From: Calidifontibacillus erzurumensis
GTDB lineage: Bacteria > Bacillota > Bacilli > Bacillales > Bacillaceae_J
Length of the DNA stretch: 64,000 bases
NCBI RefSeq assembly: GCF_013303125.1
Contig: NZ_JABTTE010000001.1
Location: 1 to 64,000 of the forward strand
Direction of reading: 5' to 3'
Below, one piece after another: positions 39,540-49,484 of the stretch; position 1 is the first letter of the stretch, and every line of letters begins with the position of its first letter. The position numbers and the translations under genes were made by a program. A model generated the notes under the pieces. That model did no database searches. It had not been told where the DNA came from and saw nothing but the letters and a program-made list of their open reading frames with translations.

Positions 39540-41312
39540 ATGTATGAATTAGGTAGAAGCCATTATTGTGGAGAATTGCGAGAAACGAATGTGGGGGAAA
39601 CTGTCCAGCTAAAAGGTTGGGTTCAAAAACGCCGCGATTTAGGTGGTTTGATCTTTCTTGATTTAAGAGATCGTACTGGTATTGTGCAAGTCGTTGTAAG
39701 CCCTGAAGTTGCTGGTGAAGAAGGTTTAAAAACAGCAGATCGTGTAAGAAGTGAATATGTATTAGACATTCAAGGAAAAGTTGTTGCCCGTGCGGAGGGA
39801 ACATATAACAAAAAAATTCCTACAGGGACAATTGAAGTTTTAGCTGAAAAAATTACGATTATTAATCAATCAAAAACACCTCCATTTTTAATTGAAGACA
39901 ATGTAGATGCATCAGAAGAGCTTCGATTAAAATATCGCTATCTTGATTTGCGTCGTCCAGAAATGTATAAAACATTAAAAATGCGCCATGATGTTTCAAG
40001 AATCATCCGCAATTTCTTAGATGAACATGGATTTATTGATGTCGAAACACCGATTTTAACTAAAAGTACACCTGAAGGAGCTCGGGACTATTTAGTTCCA
40101 AGCCGTGTTCATGAAGGTCAATTTTATGCGCTTCCGCAATCACCACAGCTATTTAAACAGCTACTCATGGTTGCAGGTTTTGACCGTTACTACCAAATTG
40201 CCCGTTGTTTCCGTGATGAAGATCTTCGGGCTGATCGTCAACCTGAATTTACTCAAGTTGATATCGAAACATCATTCATGGATAAAGAAGAGTTAATAGC
40301 TTTAATGGAACAAATGATGAAGACTGTCTTAAAAGAAGTTAAAGGCATCGATATCGAAACACCATTCCCGCGGATGACTTATGATGATGCAATGAATCGT
40401 TACGGTTCTGACAAACCTGATACACGCTTTGGCATGGAGCTAGTTGATGTTGGGGAAATTGTTAAAGATAGTGATTTTAAAGTGTTTGCGAATGCGATTT
40501 CAGGCGGTGGAATGGTTAAAGCAATCAACGTGAAAGGCGCGGCTGAAAAATATTCACGTAAAGATATCGACCAATTAACTGAATATGTAAGCCGTTATGG
40601 AGCAAAAGGCTTGGCTTGGTTCAAAGTTGAAGAAGATGGCTTAAAAGGACCAATTGTTAAGTTCTTTAATGAAGAACAGCAGGCTGGCATTCAAAAAACG
40701 TTGGAGGCAGAAGTTGGAGATTTACTTCTATTTGTTGCCGATTCAAAACAAGTAGTTCATGATAGTTTAGGCGCTTTACGTTTGAAGCTTGCTAAAGATT
40801 TACAGTTGATTGATGAATCTAAGTTCAATTTCTTATGGATTGTAGATTGGCCACTTTTAGAATTTGATCCGGAAGCTGGTCGTTACTTTGCTGCCCATCA
40901 TCCGTTTACGATGCCAGTTCGTGAAGACTTGCCGCTTCTCGATACAGATCCAAGCAAAGTTCGCGCACAAGCTTATGATATCGTATTAAACGGTTATGAG
41001 CTTGGTGGAGGATCAAGCCGTATTTATGAACGCGACATTCAAGAAAAAATGTTTAAAGTTTTAGGAATCCCAGAAGAAGAAGCGCGTGAACAATTCGGAT
41101 TCTTATTAGAGGCGTTTGAATATGGTACACCGCCACATGGGGGTATTGCTATTGGTCTTGACCGTTTTGTAATGTTACTGGCAGGCCGGACAAACCTCCG
41201 CGATACAATCGCATTCCCTAAAACAGCGAGCGCAAGTGATCTTATGACAAATGCACCAAGCCATGTAAGCCATGATCAATTATTGGAATTGAATTTGCAA
41301 GTAAAACTATAA
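39540..41312 (+). CDS. aspS: Aspartyl-tRNA synthetase
   Basis: Bacterial-type class II AspRS, 590 aa: N-terminal OB anticodon-binding domain (about 1-110, [23 protein letters not shown]), catalytic core with [19 protein letters not shown] and [17 protein letters not shown], and the inserted GAD domain. At the two positions known to affect tRNA-Asn discrimination in Pseudomonas it has Leu (RRDLGG) and Gly (ARAEG), a mixed state that does not tell whether it is discriminating. It is second in the T-box-controlled hisS-aspS operon. Confidence 0.97.
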   Translation: MYELGRSHYCGELRETNVGETVQLKGWVQKRRDLGGLIFLDLRDRTGIVQVVVSPEVAGEEGLKTADRVRSEYVLDIQGKVVARAEGTYNKKIPTGTIEVLAEKITIINQSKTPPFLIEDNVDASEELRLKYRYLDLRRPEMYKTLKMRHDVSRIIRNFLDEHGFIDVETPILTKSTPEGARDYLVPSRVHEGQFYALPQSPQLFKQLLMVAGFDRYYQIARCFRDEDLRADRQPEFTQVDIETSFMDKEELIALMEQMMKTVLKEVKGIDIETPFPRMTYDDAMNRYGSDKPDTRFGMELVDVGEIVKDSDFKVFANAISGGGMVKAINVKGAAEKYSRKDIDQLTEYVSRYGAKGLAWFKVEEDGLKGPIVKFFNEEQQAGIQKTLEAEVGDLLLFVADSKQVVHDSLGALRLKLAKDLQLIDESKFNFLWIVDWPLLEFDPEAGRYFAAHHPFTMPVREDLPLLDTDPSKVRAQAYDIVLNGYELGGGSSRIYERDIQEKMFKVLGIPEEEAREQFGFLLEAFEYGTPPHGGIAIGLDRFVMLLAGRTNLRDTIAFPKTASASDLMTNAPSHVSHDQLLELNLQVKL

Positions 41313-41349
41313 GCTGAATGGTTGGTTAGTTGGACAGTAAGAAAGATAA

Positions 41350-41395
41350 TCAGGTTGAGGGGGTTATATAATCAAATGACAGCCCTTCAACCTGA
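41350..41395 (+). terminator. Hairpin after aspS, possible terminator
   Basis: TCAGGTTGAGGGG (41350-41362) pairs with CCCTTCAACCTGA (41383-41395) along 13 bp with one G-U pair. There is no clear T-run after it. Confidence 0.5.
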
Positions 41396-41511
41396 ATGAA
41401 TTTAATTAACTTTTTCGCAAAATAACTTTAACAATTGTACAAACTAATATACTAACGATGCTAGCTAACTGGAAAATTTTTTCTAAAAAGTTACAACTTC
41501 AGTAAATCATA

Positions 41512-41540
41512 TTGATAATAGACGTGGTATATGATAAGAT
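41512..41540 (+). promoter_or_regulatory. Promoter of 6S RNA gene
   Basis: TTGATA (41512-41517), 17 bp, TAAGAT (41535-41540), predicting a start at about 41548, exactly where the 6S RNA homology begins. Confidence 0.7.
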
Positions 41541-41548
41541 TTATTTAC

Positions 41549-41755
41549 AAAGTCCTGAGGTGTACGTGATTCGACCTAACAGTTTTGACCGAACATTTAC
41601 ACATAGGGAGCTTGGAGTTTTCAAGTGGCGTACATGCCTCATTTAAATTTGGCAATCCTGCCAATAGAGGACGTACAATATTTGAAACAGAGCACCCACC
41701 TGCCTTTAGCGGGTTCAAAACAAGGGGGAAATTACGACACGGATCGGGACTTTCA
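41549..41755 (+). ncRNA. ssrS: 6S RNA (6S-1 type)
   Basis: 6S RNA mimics an open promoter and binds sigma-A RNA polymerase. The sequence starts AAAGTCCTGA and contains GACCGAACA, AGGGAGCTTGGAG, CCTGCCAATA and CACCCACCTG, as in B. subtilis 6S-1 (BsrA), and its end TCGGGACTTTC pairs with the start to close the long stem. Length about 207 nt; the location between aspS and tcdA (yrvM) is the same as bsrA. A short open frame across it is spurious. Confidence 0.93.
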
Positions 41756-41770
41756 TAACGGTAGTGATTC

Positions 41771-41802
41771 AACCCTAAGCATATTGTTGCTTAGGGTTTT
41801 CG
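41771..41802 (+). terminator. Terminator after 6S RNA
   Basis: AACCCTAAGCA (41771-41781) pairs with TGCTTAGGGTT (41788-41798), followed by T. Confidence 0.85.
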
Positions 41803-41827
41803 AATGGCCATCTTATTGTAAAGTAAT

Positions 41828-41861
41828 CATATCGGAAAAGTTTATTCGGTATGTTTTTTTA
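41828..41861 (+). terminator. Hairpin with T-run before tcdA
   Basis: CATATCGGAA and TTCGGTATG (41828-41853) form a stem with G-U pairs, followed by seven T. Either a second terminator or a leader terminator of tcdA. Confidence 0.45.
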
Positions 41862-41909
41862 TAGTGTTGGGAAAAACAAATTTACTAATGGTTTTGGAGA
41901 GTGAACAAG

Positions 41910-42677
41910 TTGTTACATCAATTTTCAAGAAATGAGTTAGCAATTGGAAAAGAAGGATTACAATTATTGAAAAATACTACTGTTGCCGTTTTGGGGATTG
42001 GCGGCGTCGGCTCTTTTGCAGCTGAAGCTTTAGCACGTACAGGTATTGGAAGATTAGTGTTAATTGATAAAGATGATGTTGACATAACGAACGTTAATCG
42101 TCAGTTGATCGCTTTGCTTTCAACAATCGGCCGCCCAAAAGTAGAGCTTATGAAAGAAAGAATTGCGGATATAAATCCGGAGTGTGAAGTGATCGCTCTT
42201 AAAATGTTTTATACAGAAGATACGTATGAACAAATATTTAATTACGGCTTAGATTATGTTGTTGATGCTTCAGACACAATTATGTATAAAATTCATATTA
42301 TGAAAGAATGCTTAAAGCGGAACATACCAATCATTTCAAGTATGGGTGCTGCCAACAAAATGGATCCAACCCGTTTTCGTATTGCTGATATATCTAAAAC
42401 ACATACGGATCCGATTGCGAAAATTATTCGTCAAAAACTTCGTAAAGAAGGCATTTATAGAGGGATTAAAGTAGTTTTTTCTGATGAAAGCCCAATAGTC
42501 ATCCGGGAAGATGTTCGAAAAGAAATTGTTCCAGATGAAAATACACCGATTAGAAAAGCAAAAATGCCGCCATCATCCAATGCATTCTGTCCATCGACTG
42601 CAGGTTTAATAATGGCTTCTTGGGTCGTTAATGACATTTTAAAAGATATTAAAATCAATCGAGTAGCTCCACAATAA
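41910..42677 (+). CDS. tcdA: tRNA threonylcarbamoyladenosine dehydratase (TcdA/YrvM)
   Basis: An E1-like ATP-dependent enzyme that cyclises t6A37 of tRNA to ct6A. The 255-aa protein has the Rossmann motif VLGIGGVGSFAAEALARTG, the aspartate-rich LIDKDDVDITNVNRQ and the end motif PPSSNAFCPSTAGLIMAS. The start is TTG at 41910, nine bases after GGAGA, giving MLHQFSRNELAIGKEG as in B. subtilis YrvM; GTG 41901 is too close to the ribosome site. It has lost no known catalytic motif that I can see. Confidence 0.93.
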   Translation: MLHQFSRNELAIGKEGLQLLKNTTVAVLGIGGVGSFAAEALARTGIGRLVLIDKDDVDITNVNRQLIALLSTIGRPKVELMKERIADINPECEVIALKMFYTEDTYEQIFNYGLDYVVDASDTIMYKIHIMKECLKRNIPIISSMGAANKMDPTRFRIADISKTHTDPIAKIIRQKLRKEGIYRGIKVVFSDESPIVIREDVRKEIVPDENTPIRKAKMPPSSNAFCPSTAGLIMASWVVNDILKDIKINRVAPQ

Positions 42678-42836
42678 TCGTCATGCTTTTTATAATGAGA
42701 CGGATCTGTGATTAGATATATAGTTGAACGAAGGTCGGAAAATGTTGTGTATCCTCTCAACTTTTCACGATTGAAATACAATCGCTAATAAATGTATTCC
42801 CATAAACAAATTCAAAATTAAGACACTTAAAAATAA

Positions 42837-42884
42837 AAAGGCAGATGGTGGAAATAGATCGGTTTCCAACATCTGCTTTTTTAT
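42837..42884. terminator. Bidirectional terminator between tcdA and the rsfA-like gene
   Basis: GCAGATGGTGGAAA (42841-42854) and TTTCCAACATCTGC (42863-42876) form a 14-bp stem with one mismatch, flanked by A-run and T-run, so it can serve both convergent genes. Confidence 0.8.
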
Positions 42885-42890
42885 TGGCAA

Positions 42891-43610
42891 CTATTTGGCA
42901 ATTTGGTCCAAGTTTTCATCATTATTGCTAATGTACGGTTGTCCTGTCTGTGTTCGTCCGTCGGAAAAGCTCATCATTCTTCTAGCACGATCCATAATTT
43001 GAACGAGTGCTTGATAATCTTCTTGAATGATTGTGCTTTCCTGTTTCATACGTTTTAATTTCTTTTCTAGTTTGTCTTTTTCTTCTAATAATTGTTTATT
43101 TTCTCTCGTCAATCTTTCATTTTCTGCTTTTAGAATGTGAGAGTTTAGACCAAAGTTTTTAAGAGAGTAAAGATAAGTAATGACCGAATCTAAATTCATT
43201 ACGATTTCTTTTTCTTCCTTCGTTTCTACTTGTCTACCTTCTGTTTTTTCATTGCTGCCATCGGATAAATTGAAAGAATCGAGAGCATCAGGTGCACTAT
43301 CATTTATTGATGTAGGCACCTGAATGGTAGAATTGATTGCAATCGCTTGTCCACCTAATTGTTTTGCTTGTTGGGCGAGTGCTCTCTTCCGTTCTTTCCG
43401 TTGCTTTTTCGCAAGTTCCATCGCTTTATTATATTTTTTTCTCACTTCAGCATTCCAGCGAAAACCACAAGCAGCAGCTGTTCTATTTAATTTATCACCG
43501 ACTTCTTCAAATGCCTTTAATTGTGTGCTACCTTCGCGGATATGCCGTAATACCGTTTCAGCGAGCAATAAATCTTCTTCATGTGACCAAGCATCCTGTC
43601 TAACTTTCAT
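42891..43610 (-). CDS. RsfA/YlbO-family Myb-like sporulation regulator
   Basis: A 239-aa protein with an N-terminal Myb/SANT-like DNA-binding domain (about 1-60: [40 protein letters not shown]), a basic stretch, a low-complexity middle and a C-terminal coiled coil (about 150-215, [20 protein letters not shown]). This is the RsfA family of prespore-specific regulators; which paralogue it matches cannot be settled here. A perfect-looking sigma-F promoter lies upstream, which fits prespore expression. Start ATG behind GGGAG. Confidence 0.85.
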   Translation of the reverse strand: MKVRQDAWSHEEDLLLAETVLRHIREGSTQLKAFEEVGDKLNRTAAACGFRWNAEVRKKYNKAMELAKKQRKERKRALAQQAKQLGGQAIAINSTIQVPTSINDSAPDALDSFNLSDGSNEKTEGRQVETKEEKEIVMNLDSVITYLYSLKNFGLNSHILKAENERLTRENKQLLEEKDKLEKKLKRMKQESTIIQEDYQALVQIMDRARRMMSFSDGRTQTGQPYISNNDENLDQIAK

Positions 43611-43640
43611 ATGTTCAACTCCCTAATATTAATTTATTAG

Positions 43641-43671
43641 TAGTTTTTCCCATTTTTATCTAAATTTATAC
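43641..43671 (-). promoter_or_regulatory. Sigma-F-type promoter of the rsfA-like gene
   Basis: On the minus strand GTATA (43671-43667), 16 bp, GGAAAAACTA (43650-43641) matches the sigma-F consensus (GywTA and GGnrAnAhTw) at every defined position. It lies about 30 bp before the gene. Confidence 0.65.
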
Positions 43672-43705
43672 TTCAGGATGCTTGCTAGTTTCCCAGAATT
43701 TTGTG

Positions 43706-44998
43706 TCACTGCTTTTTTAAATATTCAAGTCGTTCAAATACTTTAGAAAAATGTTTTTCATGTCCATTTTCTTTAGGTACATAATATTGCTTGTCTTTTA
43801 GTTCCTCTGGTAAGTATTGTTGCTTCACCCAAGAATTAGGGTAATCATGGGGATATTTGTACGAAATCCCATGGCCTAATACAGCGGCTCCTTTATAATG
43901 GGCATCTCTTAAATGCATCGGTATTTCATAGACTTCCCCTTTTTTTACATCTTCTATTGCTAAATCGATCGCTTTATAGGCGCTGTTAGATTTTGGTGAT
44001 AAGCATTGTTCGATGACAATATTTGCTAACGGAATTCTAGCTTCCGGAAGGCCAAGCCTCTCTACTGCCTCAATGGCAGAAACGGTATGTACACCTACTT
44101 CCGGTGCAGCTAGACCGATGTCTTCGTAGGCGATGACGAGTAAGCGTCGGCAAATGGACGTTAAATCACCACCTTCCAAGAGACGTGCTAAGTAATGAAG
44201 GGAAGCGGAGACATCACTGCCTCGAATAGATTTCTGTAAACAGGATAGAAGGGAATAATATAGATCCCCTTTCTTGTCATGGGAAAAACCTTTATTTTCA
44301 ACACATTCCTTTACGAACTCAATTTGAACAGTAATAGATTCTGATCCATTTATTTTGGAAGCTTGGACGACTTCTTCTAAAACATTTAAAGCTGATCTTG
44401 CATCTCCATTGGTAGATCTAGCAATCAATTGTATGGCTTCCGCAGAGATATCAATTGCCATTTTTCCTAAGCCGCGTTCTTTGTCAGAAAGAGCACGCCA
44501 TAATAATTCTTCCAAATCTTGTGGAGATAAAGGTTTTAGTTCTTTTATTTGTCCACACCTACTTCTAATAGCGGGGTTAACATCGTGAAAAGGATTTTCT
44601 GTCGTTGCTCCAATTAAAGTAATTAACCCTCTCTCTACATGTGGTAGAAGATAATCTTGTTGTAATTTATTAAATCTGTGGATTTCATCGATGAATAATA
44701 TTAAATTTCCTTCTGCTTTTGCATTTTCAACTGCATCTTCCAAATCTTTTTTGCCGGCAGTCGTAGCATTGACAGCTTCAAAAGGACGATCAACCGTGCC
44801 GGCAATTGCGCGGGCAATGGATGTTTTACCAACACCAGGTGGTCCGTAAAGCAATATAGAAGGTACGTAACCATTTTGGATCATTTTGTACAATGAAGTT
44901 TGTTTGCCGATTATATGCTGTTGACCAACAATTTCATCAATATTTCTGGGCCTCATTCTATAGGAAAGAGGTTCCTCTATAAAAAAATCAAATAACAC
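43706..44998 (-). CDS. rarA: Replication-associated recombination protein RarA (MgsA)
   Basis: A AAA+ ATPase of the RarA/MgsA/WRNIP1 family that acts at stalled replication forks. The 430-aa protein has RMRPRNIDEIVGQ, Walker A GPPGVGKTS, Walker B FIDEIHRFNKLQQD, sensor GATTENP and the C-terminal tetramerisation domain (HYKGAAVLGHG, YPHDYPNSWVKQQYLP). The GTG at 44998 is behind GAGGTGA; the GTG at 45007 lies in that ribosome site. Encoded opposite to tcdA, in the B. subtilis yrvN position. Confidence 0.93.
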   Translation of the reverse strand: MLFDFFIEEPLSYRMRPRNIDEIVGQQHIIGKQTSLYKMIQNGYVPSILLYGPPGVGKTSIARAIAGTVDRPFEAVNATTAGKKDLEDAVENAKAEGNLILFIDEIHRFNKLQQDYLLPHVERGLITLIGATTENPFHDVNPAIRSRCGQIKELKPLSPQDLEELLWRALSDKERGLGKMAIDISAEAIQLIARSTNGDARSALNVLEEVVQASKINGSESITVQIEFVKECVENKGFSHDKKGDLYYSLLSCLQKSIRGSDVSASLHYLARLLEGGDLTSICRRLLVIAYEDIGLAAPEVGVHTVSAIEAVERLGLPEARIPLANIVIEQCLSPKSNSAYKAIDLAIEDVKKGEVYEIPMHLRDAHYKGAAVLGHGISYKYPHDYPNSWVKQQYLPEELKDKQYYVPKENGHEKHFSKVFERLEYLKKQ

Positions 44999-45214
44999 CG
45001 GAATCACCTCACCTTAACTTTATCATAAGCTCTCATCCAAGGTCTTTAAAAACGATTAAGAAGGAAATAAGGTTTTCAATTATTATCGTAACCAACTATC
45101 AAACGACCAAACGAAAAGAATTGTTCAGATCAAATTGTTATATTTCAAAATTACTTTGAATCATGCTAATATATATTAATCTAGATTACTATACTTAATG
45201 AAAGAAGGATTTTC

Positions 45215-45862
45215 TTGAAAAAGTGGTTAGTTTTTTTTATTGGACTATTAATAATGACTTTTGGCATCGTTTTACTTATTCGGGCTGACCTTGGCAGCGC
45301 CCCTTGGGACGTTCTACATATTGGTTTACATAAACAACTCGGTTTAACAGTTGGTAGTTGGACAATTATTGTCGGCATTTTCGTTCTTTTTTCTTCAGCC
45401 GTTTTGGGGAAACAACTGCCGAAATTAGGGGCATTTTTAAATATGCTTTTTTGCGGAATTTTTATTGATATGTATCTTTTAATTCCTTGGTTAAAGACAC
45501 CGGAAACATTTACCGGACAGTTGGTTATGCTTATCACTGGAGTTATTATTATGGCTTATGGGATGGCCATTTATATTTCTGCAAATTGCGGAGCAGGTCC
45601 AAGGGACAGCCTCATGTTAGTCTTAATGCAAAAGACAAAAATGAAAGTTGAGTGGATTCGCTTTTCAATGGAAATAGTCGTTTTATTTATTGGCTGGCTA
45701 TTAGGAGGGCCGGTCGGAATCGGAACGATTATTTTTTGTTTAACAATCGGTCATGCAACCGGCATAGCATTACCCCAATGTCAGAAAGTTGTCAAAGCAT
45801 GGCTTGAAAACAATTCGATGAAAGTTGCAAAACAAGGAAAAAGCTTTAACTTTATTGAATAA
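45215..45862 (+). CDS. YczE/YyaS/YitT-family membrane protein
   Basis: A 215-aa protein with five or so membrane helices and two copies of the family motif: LLIRADLGSAPWDVLHIGL (about 21-39) and ISANCGAGPRDSLMLVL (about 127-143). In B. subtilis YczE affects surfactin production, but a general function is not known. Start TTG behind GAAGGA. It ends about 100 bases before cymR; no cymR-type role is implied by the sequence. Confidence 0.82.
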   Translation: MKKWLVFFIGLLIMTFGIVLLIRADLGSAPWDVLHIGLHKQLGLTVGSWTIIVGIFVLFSSAVLGKQLPKLGAFLNMLFCGIFIDMYLLIPWLKTPETFTGQLVMLITGVIIMAYGMAIYISANCGAGPRDSLMLVLMQKTKMKVEWIRFSMEIVVLFIGWLLGGPVGIGTIIFCLTIGHATGIALPQCQKVVKAWLENNSMKVAKQGKSFNFIE

Positions 45863-45965
45863 TAAAAATACGAAATCATGCAAGGAAAGAATTATTCATG
45901 GTATAATAGCGATGACTGCTGAATTGTGTCGGAAAAAGTTGTATAAAAATATTGAGGTGAAAAAC

Positions 45966-46382
45966 GTGAAAATTTCTACAAAAGGTCGTTATGGCTTAAC
46001 AATAATGATTGCTCTTGCAAAAAAACAAGGAGAAGGACCAATCCCATTAAAAACGATAGCAAAAGATCATGATCTTTCTGAACATTATTTGGAACAATTG
46101 ATTGCCCCGCTTCGAAATGCTGGCTTGGTCAAGAGCGTCCGTGGTGCATATGGAGGCTATGTTTTAGCAAAAGATGCAGAAGAAATTACCGCAGGCGATA
46201 TTATTCGAGTATTGGAAGGACCAATTACACCAGTTGAAGTTCTTGAAGATGAAGAACCTGCTAAGCGGGAATTGTGGATTAAAATTCGGGATGCAGTCAA
46301 AAATGTATTGGACACAACAACCCTTCAATACCTTGCTGACTTTGAAGGGGACCACCAAGATGCATATATGTTTTATATCTAA
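45966..46382 (+). CDS. cymR: Cysteine metabolism repressor CymR (Rrf2 family)
   Basis: CymR with CysK represses cysteine and sulfur uptake genes when cysteine is plentiful. The 138-aa Rrf2-type winged helix begins MKISTKGRYGLTIMIALAKK and has LSEHYLEQLIAPLRNAGLV and RGAYGGYVLA. It has no Fe-S cysteines, as expected for CymR against IscR. An open frame runs far upstream to 45825 but overlaps the previous gene; GTG at 45966 matches the B. subtilis start and length exactly. It is followed by yrvO and mnmA. Confidence 0.96.
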   Translation: MKISTKGRYGLTIMIALAKKQGEGPIPLKTIAKDHDLSEHYLEQLIAPLRNAGLVKSVRGAYGGYVLAKDAEEITAGDIIRVLEGPITPVEVLEDEEPAKRELWIKIRDAVKNVLDTTTLQYLADFEGDHQDAYMFYI

Positions 46383-46396
46383 AAGTGGGTGAAAGT

Positions 46397-47551
46397 ATGC
46401 AGGAGCGAGTTTATTTGGATCACGCTGCAACAACTCCCGCTCATCCCGATGTTGTTTCAGCTATGATTCCTTATATGACGAAGATTTTTGGAAATCCTTC
46501 TAGCGTTCATTCTTTTGGTAGAGAAGCGCGTTTTGCCCTTGATGATGCAAGGGCATTCATTGCTCAATCGATTAATGCAAAAGAAAATGAAATCATTTTT
46601 ACAAGCGGCGGTACGGAAGCTGATAATACCGCTCTTTTTGGCGTTGCCATGGCCAATAAAGATAAAGGAAATCATATTATTACAACGGCAATTGAACACC
46701 ACGCTATTCTTTATGCATGTAAGCAATTAGAAAAAGAAGGTTTTGAAATTACATATTTGCCAGTTAATGAACATGGAGAAATTAGCATAGAAGATTTGAA
46801 ATCAGCTTTAAAAGACACAACGATTTTAGTGTCAACTATGTATGGAAATAATGAAGTTGGAACGATTCAGCCCATTCGTGAAATAGGAGCACTTTTATCA
46901 GGTACGAATGTCCTCTTTCATTCAGATGCAGTCCAGGCATTCGGAATTGAAAAAATTGATGTGAATGACTTAAAGCTGGATTTAATGTCGGTTTCTGCCC
47001 ATAAAATTAACGGGCCTAAAGGGGTCGGTTTTTTATATGTCAGAAACGGTGTAAAATTCCTTCCACGTCAATTTGGTGGGGAACAAGAACGAAAACGCCG
47101 AGCAGGTACTGAGAATGTGGCAGGTATTGTTGGTTTGAAAGAAGCAATTCGTCTATCCGAACTCGATATGTTGGAAAAGGTTGAAAGGTTCAAGCAATTT
47201 AAACAGAGGATGATTAATATTTTTCAAAAAGAAAAGATCAATTTTTCCGTAAATGGAGAAGGTGCTCGAGCACAGTTGCCACATATATTCAATGTATCTT
47301 TTCCAGGCACGAATGTTGAATCGATGCTTACTAATCTTGATTTGACAGGTATTGCTGCATCGAGCGGGTCTGCCTGCACAGCGGGTTCGGTTGAGCCATC
47401 TCATGTACTTGTTGCAATGTATGGTAAGGGTTCGGATAGAACGACGAATTCTATCCGTTTTAGTTTTGGATATGGAAATACATTAGAGGAAATTGAGGGA
47501 GCTGCTCACAAAATAACGAACATTGTTAAACGATTAACAAATGAAAAATGA
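46397..47551 (+). CDS. yrvO: Cysteine desulfurase YrvO (IscS-like, MnmA partner)
   Basis: A 384-aa PLP enzyme with MQERVYLDHAATTPAHPDVV, the PLP lysine in SAHKINGPKGVGFLY and the active cysteine in SSGSACTAG. In B. subtilis YrvO hands sulfur directly to MnmA for 2-thiolation of tRNA U34; the genes are adjacent here too, 28 bases apart. It is the second family member in the window besides NadS. ATG at 46397, ribosome site GGTGAAAG. Confidence 0.95.
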   Translation: MQERVYLDHAATTPAHPDVVSAMIPYMTKIFGNPSSVHSFGREARFALDDARAFIAQSINAKENEIIFTSGGTEADNTALFGVAMANKDKGNHIITTAIEHHAILYACKQLEKEGFEITYLPVNEHGEISIEDLKSALKDTTILVSTMYGNNEVGTIQPIREIGALLSGTNVLFHSDAVQAFGIEKIDVNDLKLDLMSVSAHKINGPKGVGFLYVRNGVKFLPRQFGGEQERKRRAGTENVAGIVGLKEAIRLSELDMLEKVERFKQFKQRMINIFQKEKINFSVNGEGARAQLPHIFNVSFPGTNVESMLTNLDLTGIAASSGSACTAGSVEPSHVLVAMYGKGSDRTTNSIRFSFGYGNTLEEIEGAAHKITNIVKRLTNEK

Positions 47552-47567
47552 TCATATGAGAAGATAG

Positions 47568-48698
<1,131 letters not shown>

Positions 48699-48791
48699 AT
48701 GAAACGTAGTTTATTAACGGATCTAAATAGATGTTCGATAATAATTTCCTATCAAATTATTAAATTACATTATTAAAAAGGAGTTAGAAAG

Positions 48792-49460
48792 ATGGCAGTA
48801 GACAAAAACAGCCAAGGAATTGAATATATGCAGCAAGGGAAATATGAAGAAGCTGCAAAAATTTTTAACGAAATGATTGAAGAAAATCCAAATGATCCAA
48901 TCCCATATATAAATTTTGGCAATTTGTTAGCTGCTGTTGGAGAAGAGGCTAGGGCAATCGCATTTTTCAATAAAGCATTAGAAATTGATGGAAAACTTGG
49001 AACAGCATATTACGGTGCTGGAAATATTTATTACAAAAAAGGAGATTTTTTGAAAGCAAAAGACAATTTCGAACAAGCGATCAAACATGGGCTGCAGGAA
49101 GCAGACGCTTATTTTATGCTTGGGATGAGTCTTTCCCAACTGGGACAAGCGAAGCTTTCACTTCCTTATTTTCAAAGGGCTATTGAATTGAATAATCTTG
49201 ATGAAGATGCTCATTTTCAATATGGCTTAAGTTTAGCACTGTTAGAAATGGTTGATGAAGCGATTCCGTATTTTGAGAAAACAATTGAGTTAAATGAAGA
49301 ACATACGGATGCTTATTATAATTTAGGCGTTGCCTATGCATTCAAAGATCAACCGGAAAAAGCGCTCGAAATGTTTAATAAAGCTCTACAAATTCAACCA
49401 GATCATTTTCTTGCTGGAAACGGAAAGAAAAAAATGGAAGAATTATTACAACAACATTAA
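48792..49460 (+). CDS. yrrB: TPR repeat protein YrrB
   Basis: A 222-aa protein made of about six tetratricopeptide repeats (for example YINFGNLLAAVGEEARAIAF, AYYNLGVAYAFKDQPEKALE), giving a helical scaffold for protein binding. B. subtilis YrrB (206 aa) has the same location between mnmA and recD2 and is suspected to bind neighbours' products. Partner unknown. ATG behind AAGGAG. Confidence 0.9.
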   Translation: MAVDKNSQGIEYMQQGKYEEAAKIFNEMIEENPNDPIPYINFGNLLAAVGEEARAIAFFNKALEIDGKLGTAYYGAGNIYYKKGDFLKAKDNFEQAIKHGLQEADAYFMLGMSLSQLGQAKLSLPYFQRAIELNNLDEDAHFQYGLSLALLEMVDEAIPYFEKTIELNEEHTDAYYNLGVAYAFKDQPEKALEMFNKALQIQPDHFLAGNGKKKMEELLQQH

Positions 49461-49484
49461 AGTTAGCTTTAAAGGGGAATAAAA

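Noticed and set aside
41625-41864. 79-codon open frame
   Set aside because: It lies across the 6S RNA and its terminator, with no ribosome site of its own.
43706-45007. Clamp-loader or RuvB-like gene
   Set aside because: The AAA+ core is shared, but the C-terminal HYKGAAVLGHG and YPHDYPNSWVKQQY motifs are those of RarA/MgsA.
45825-45965. Longer N terminus for CymR
   Set aside because: It overlaps the preceding gene in another frame, and the GTG at 45966 gives the exact family start and length.
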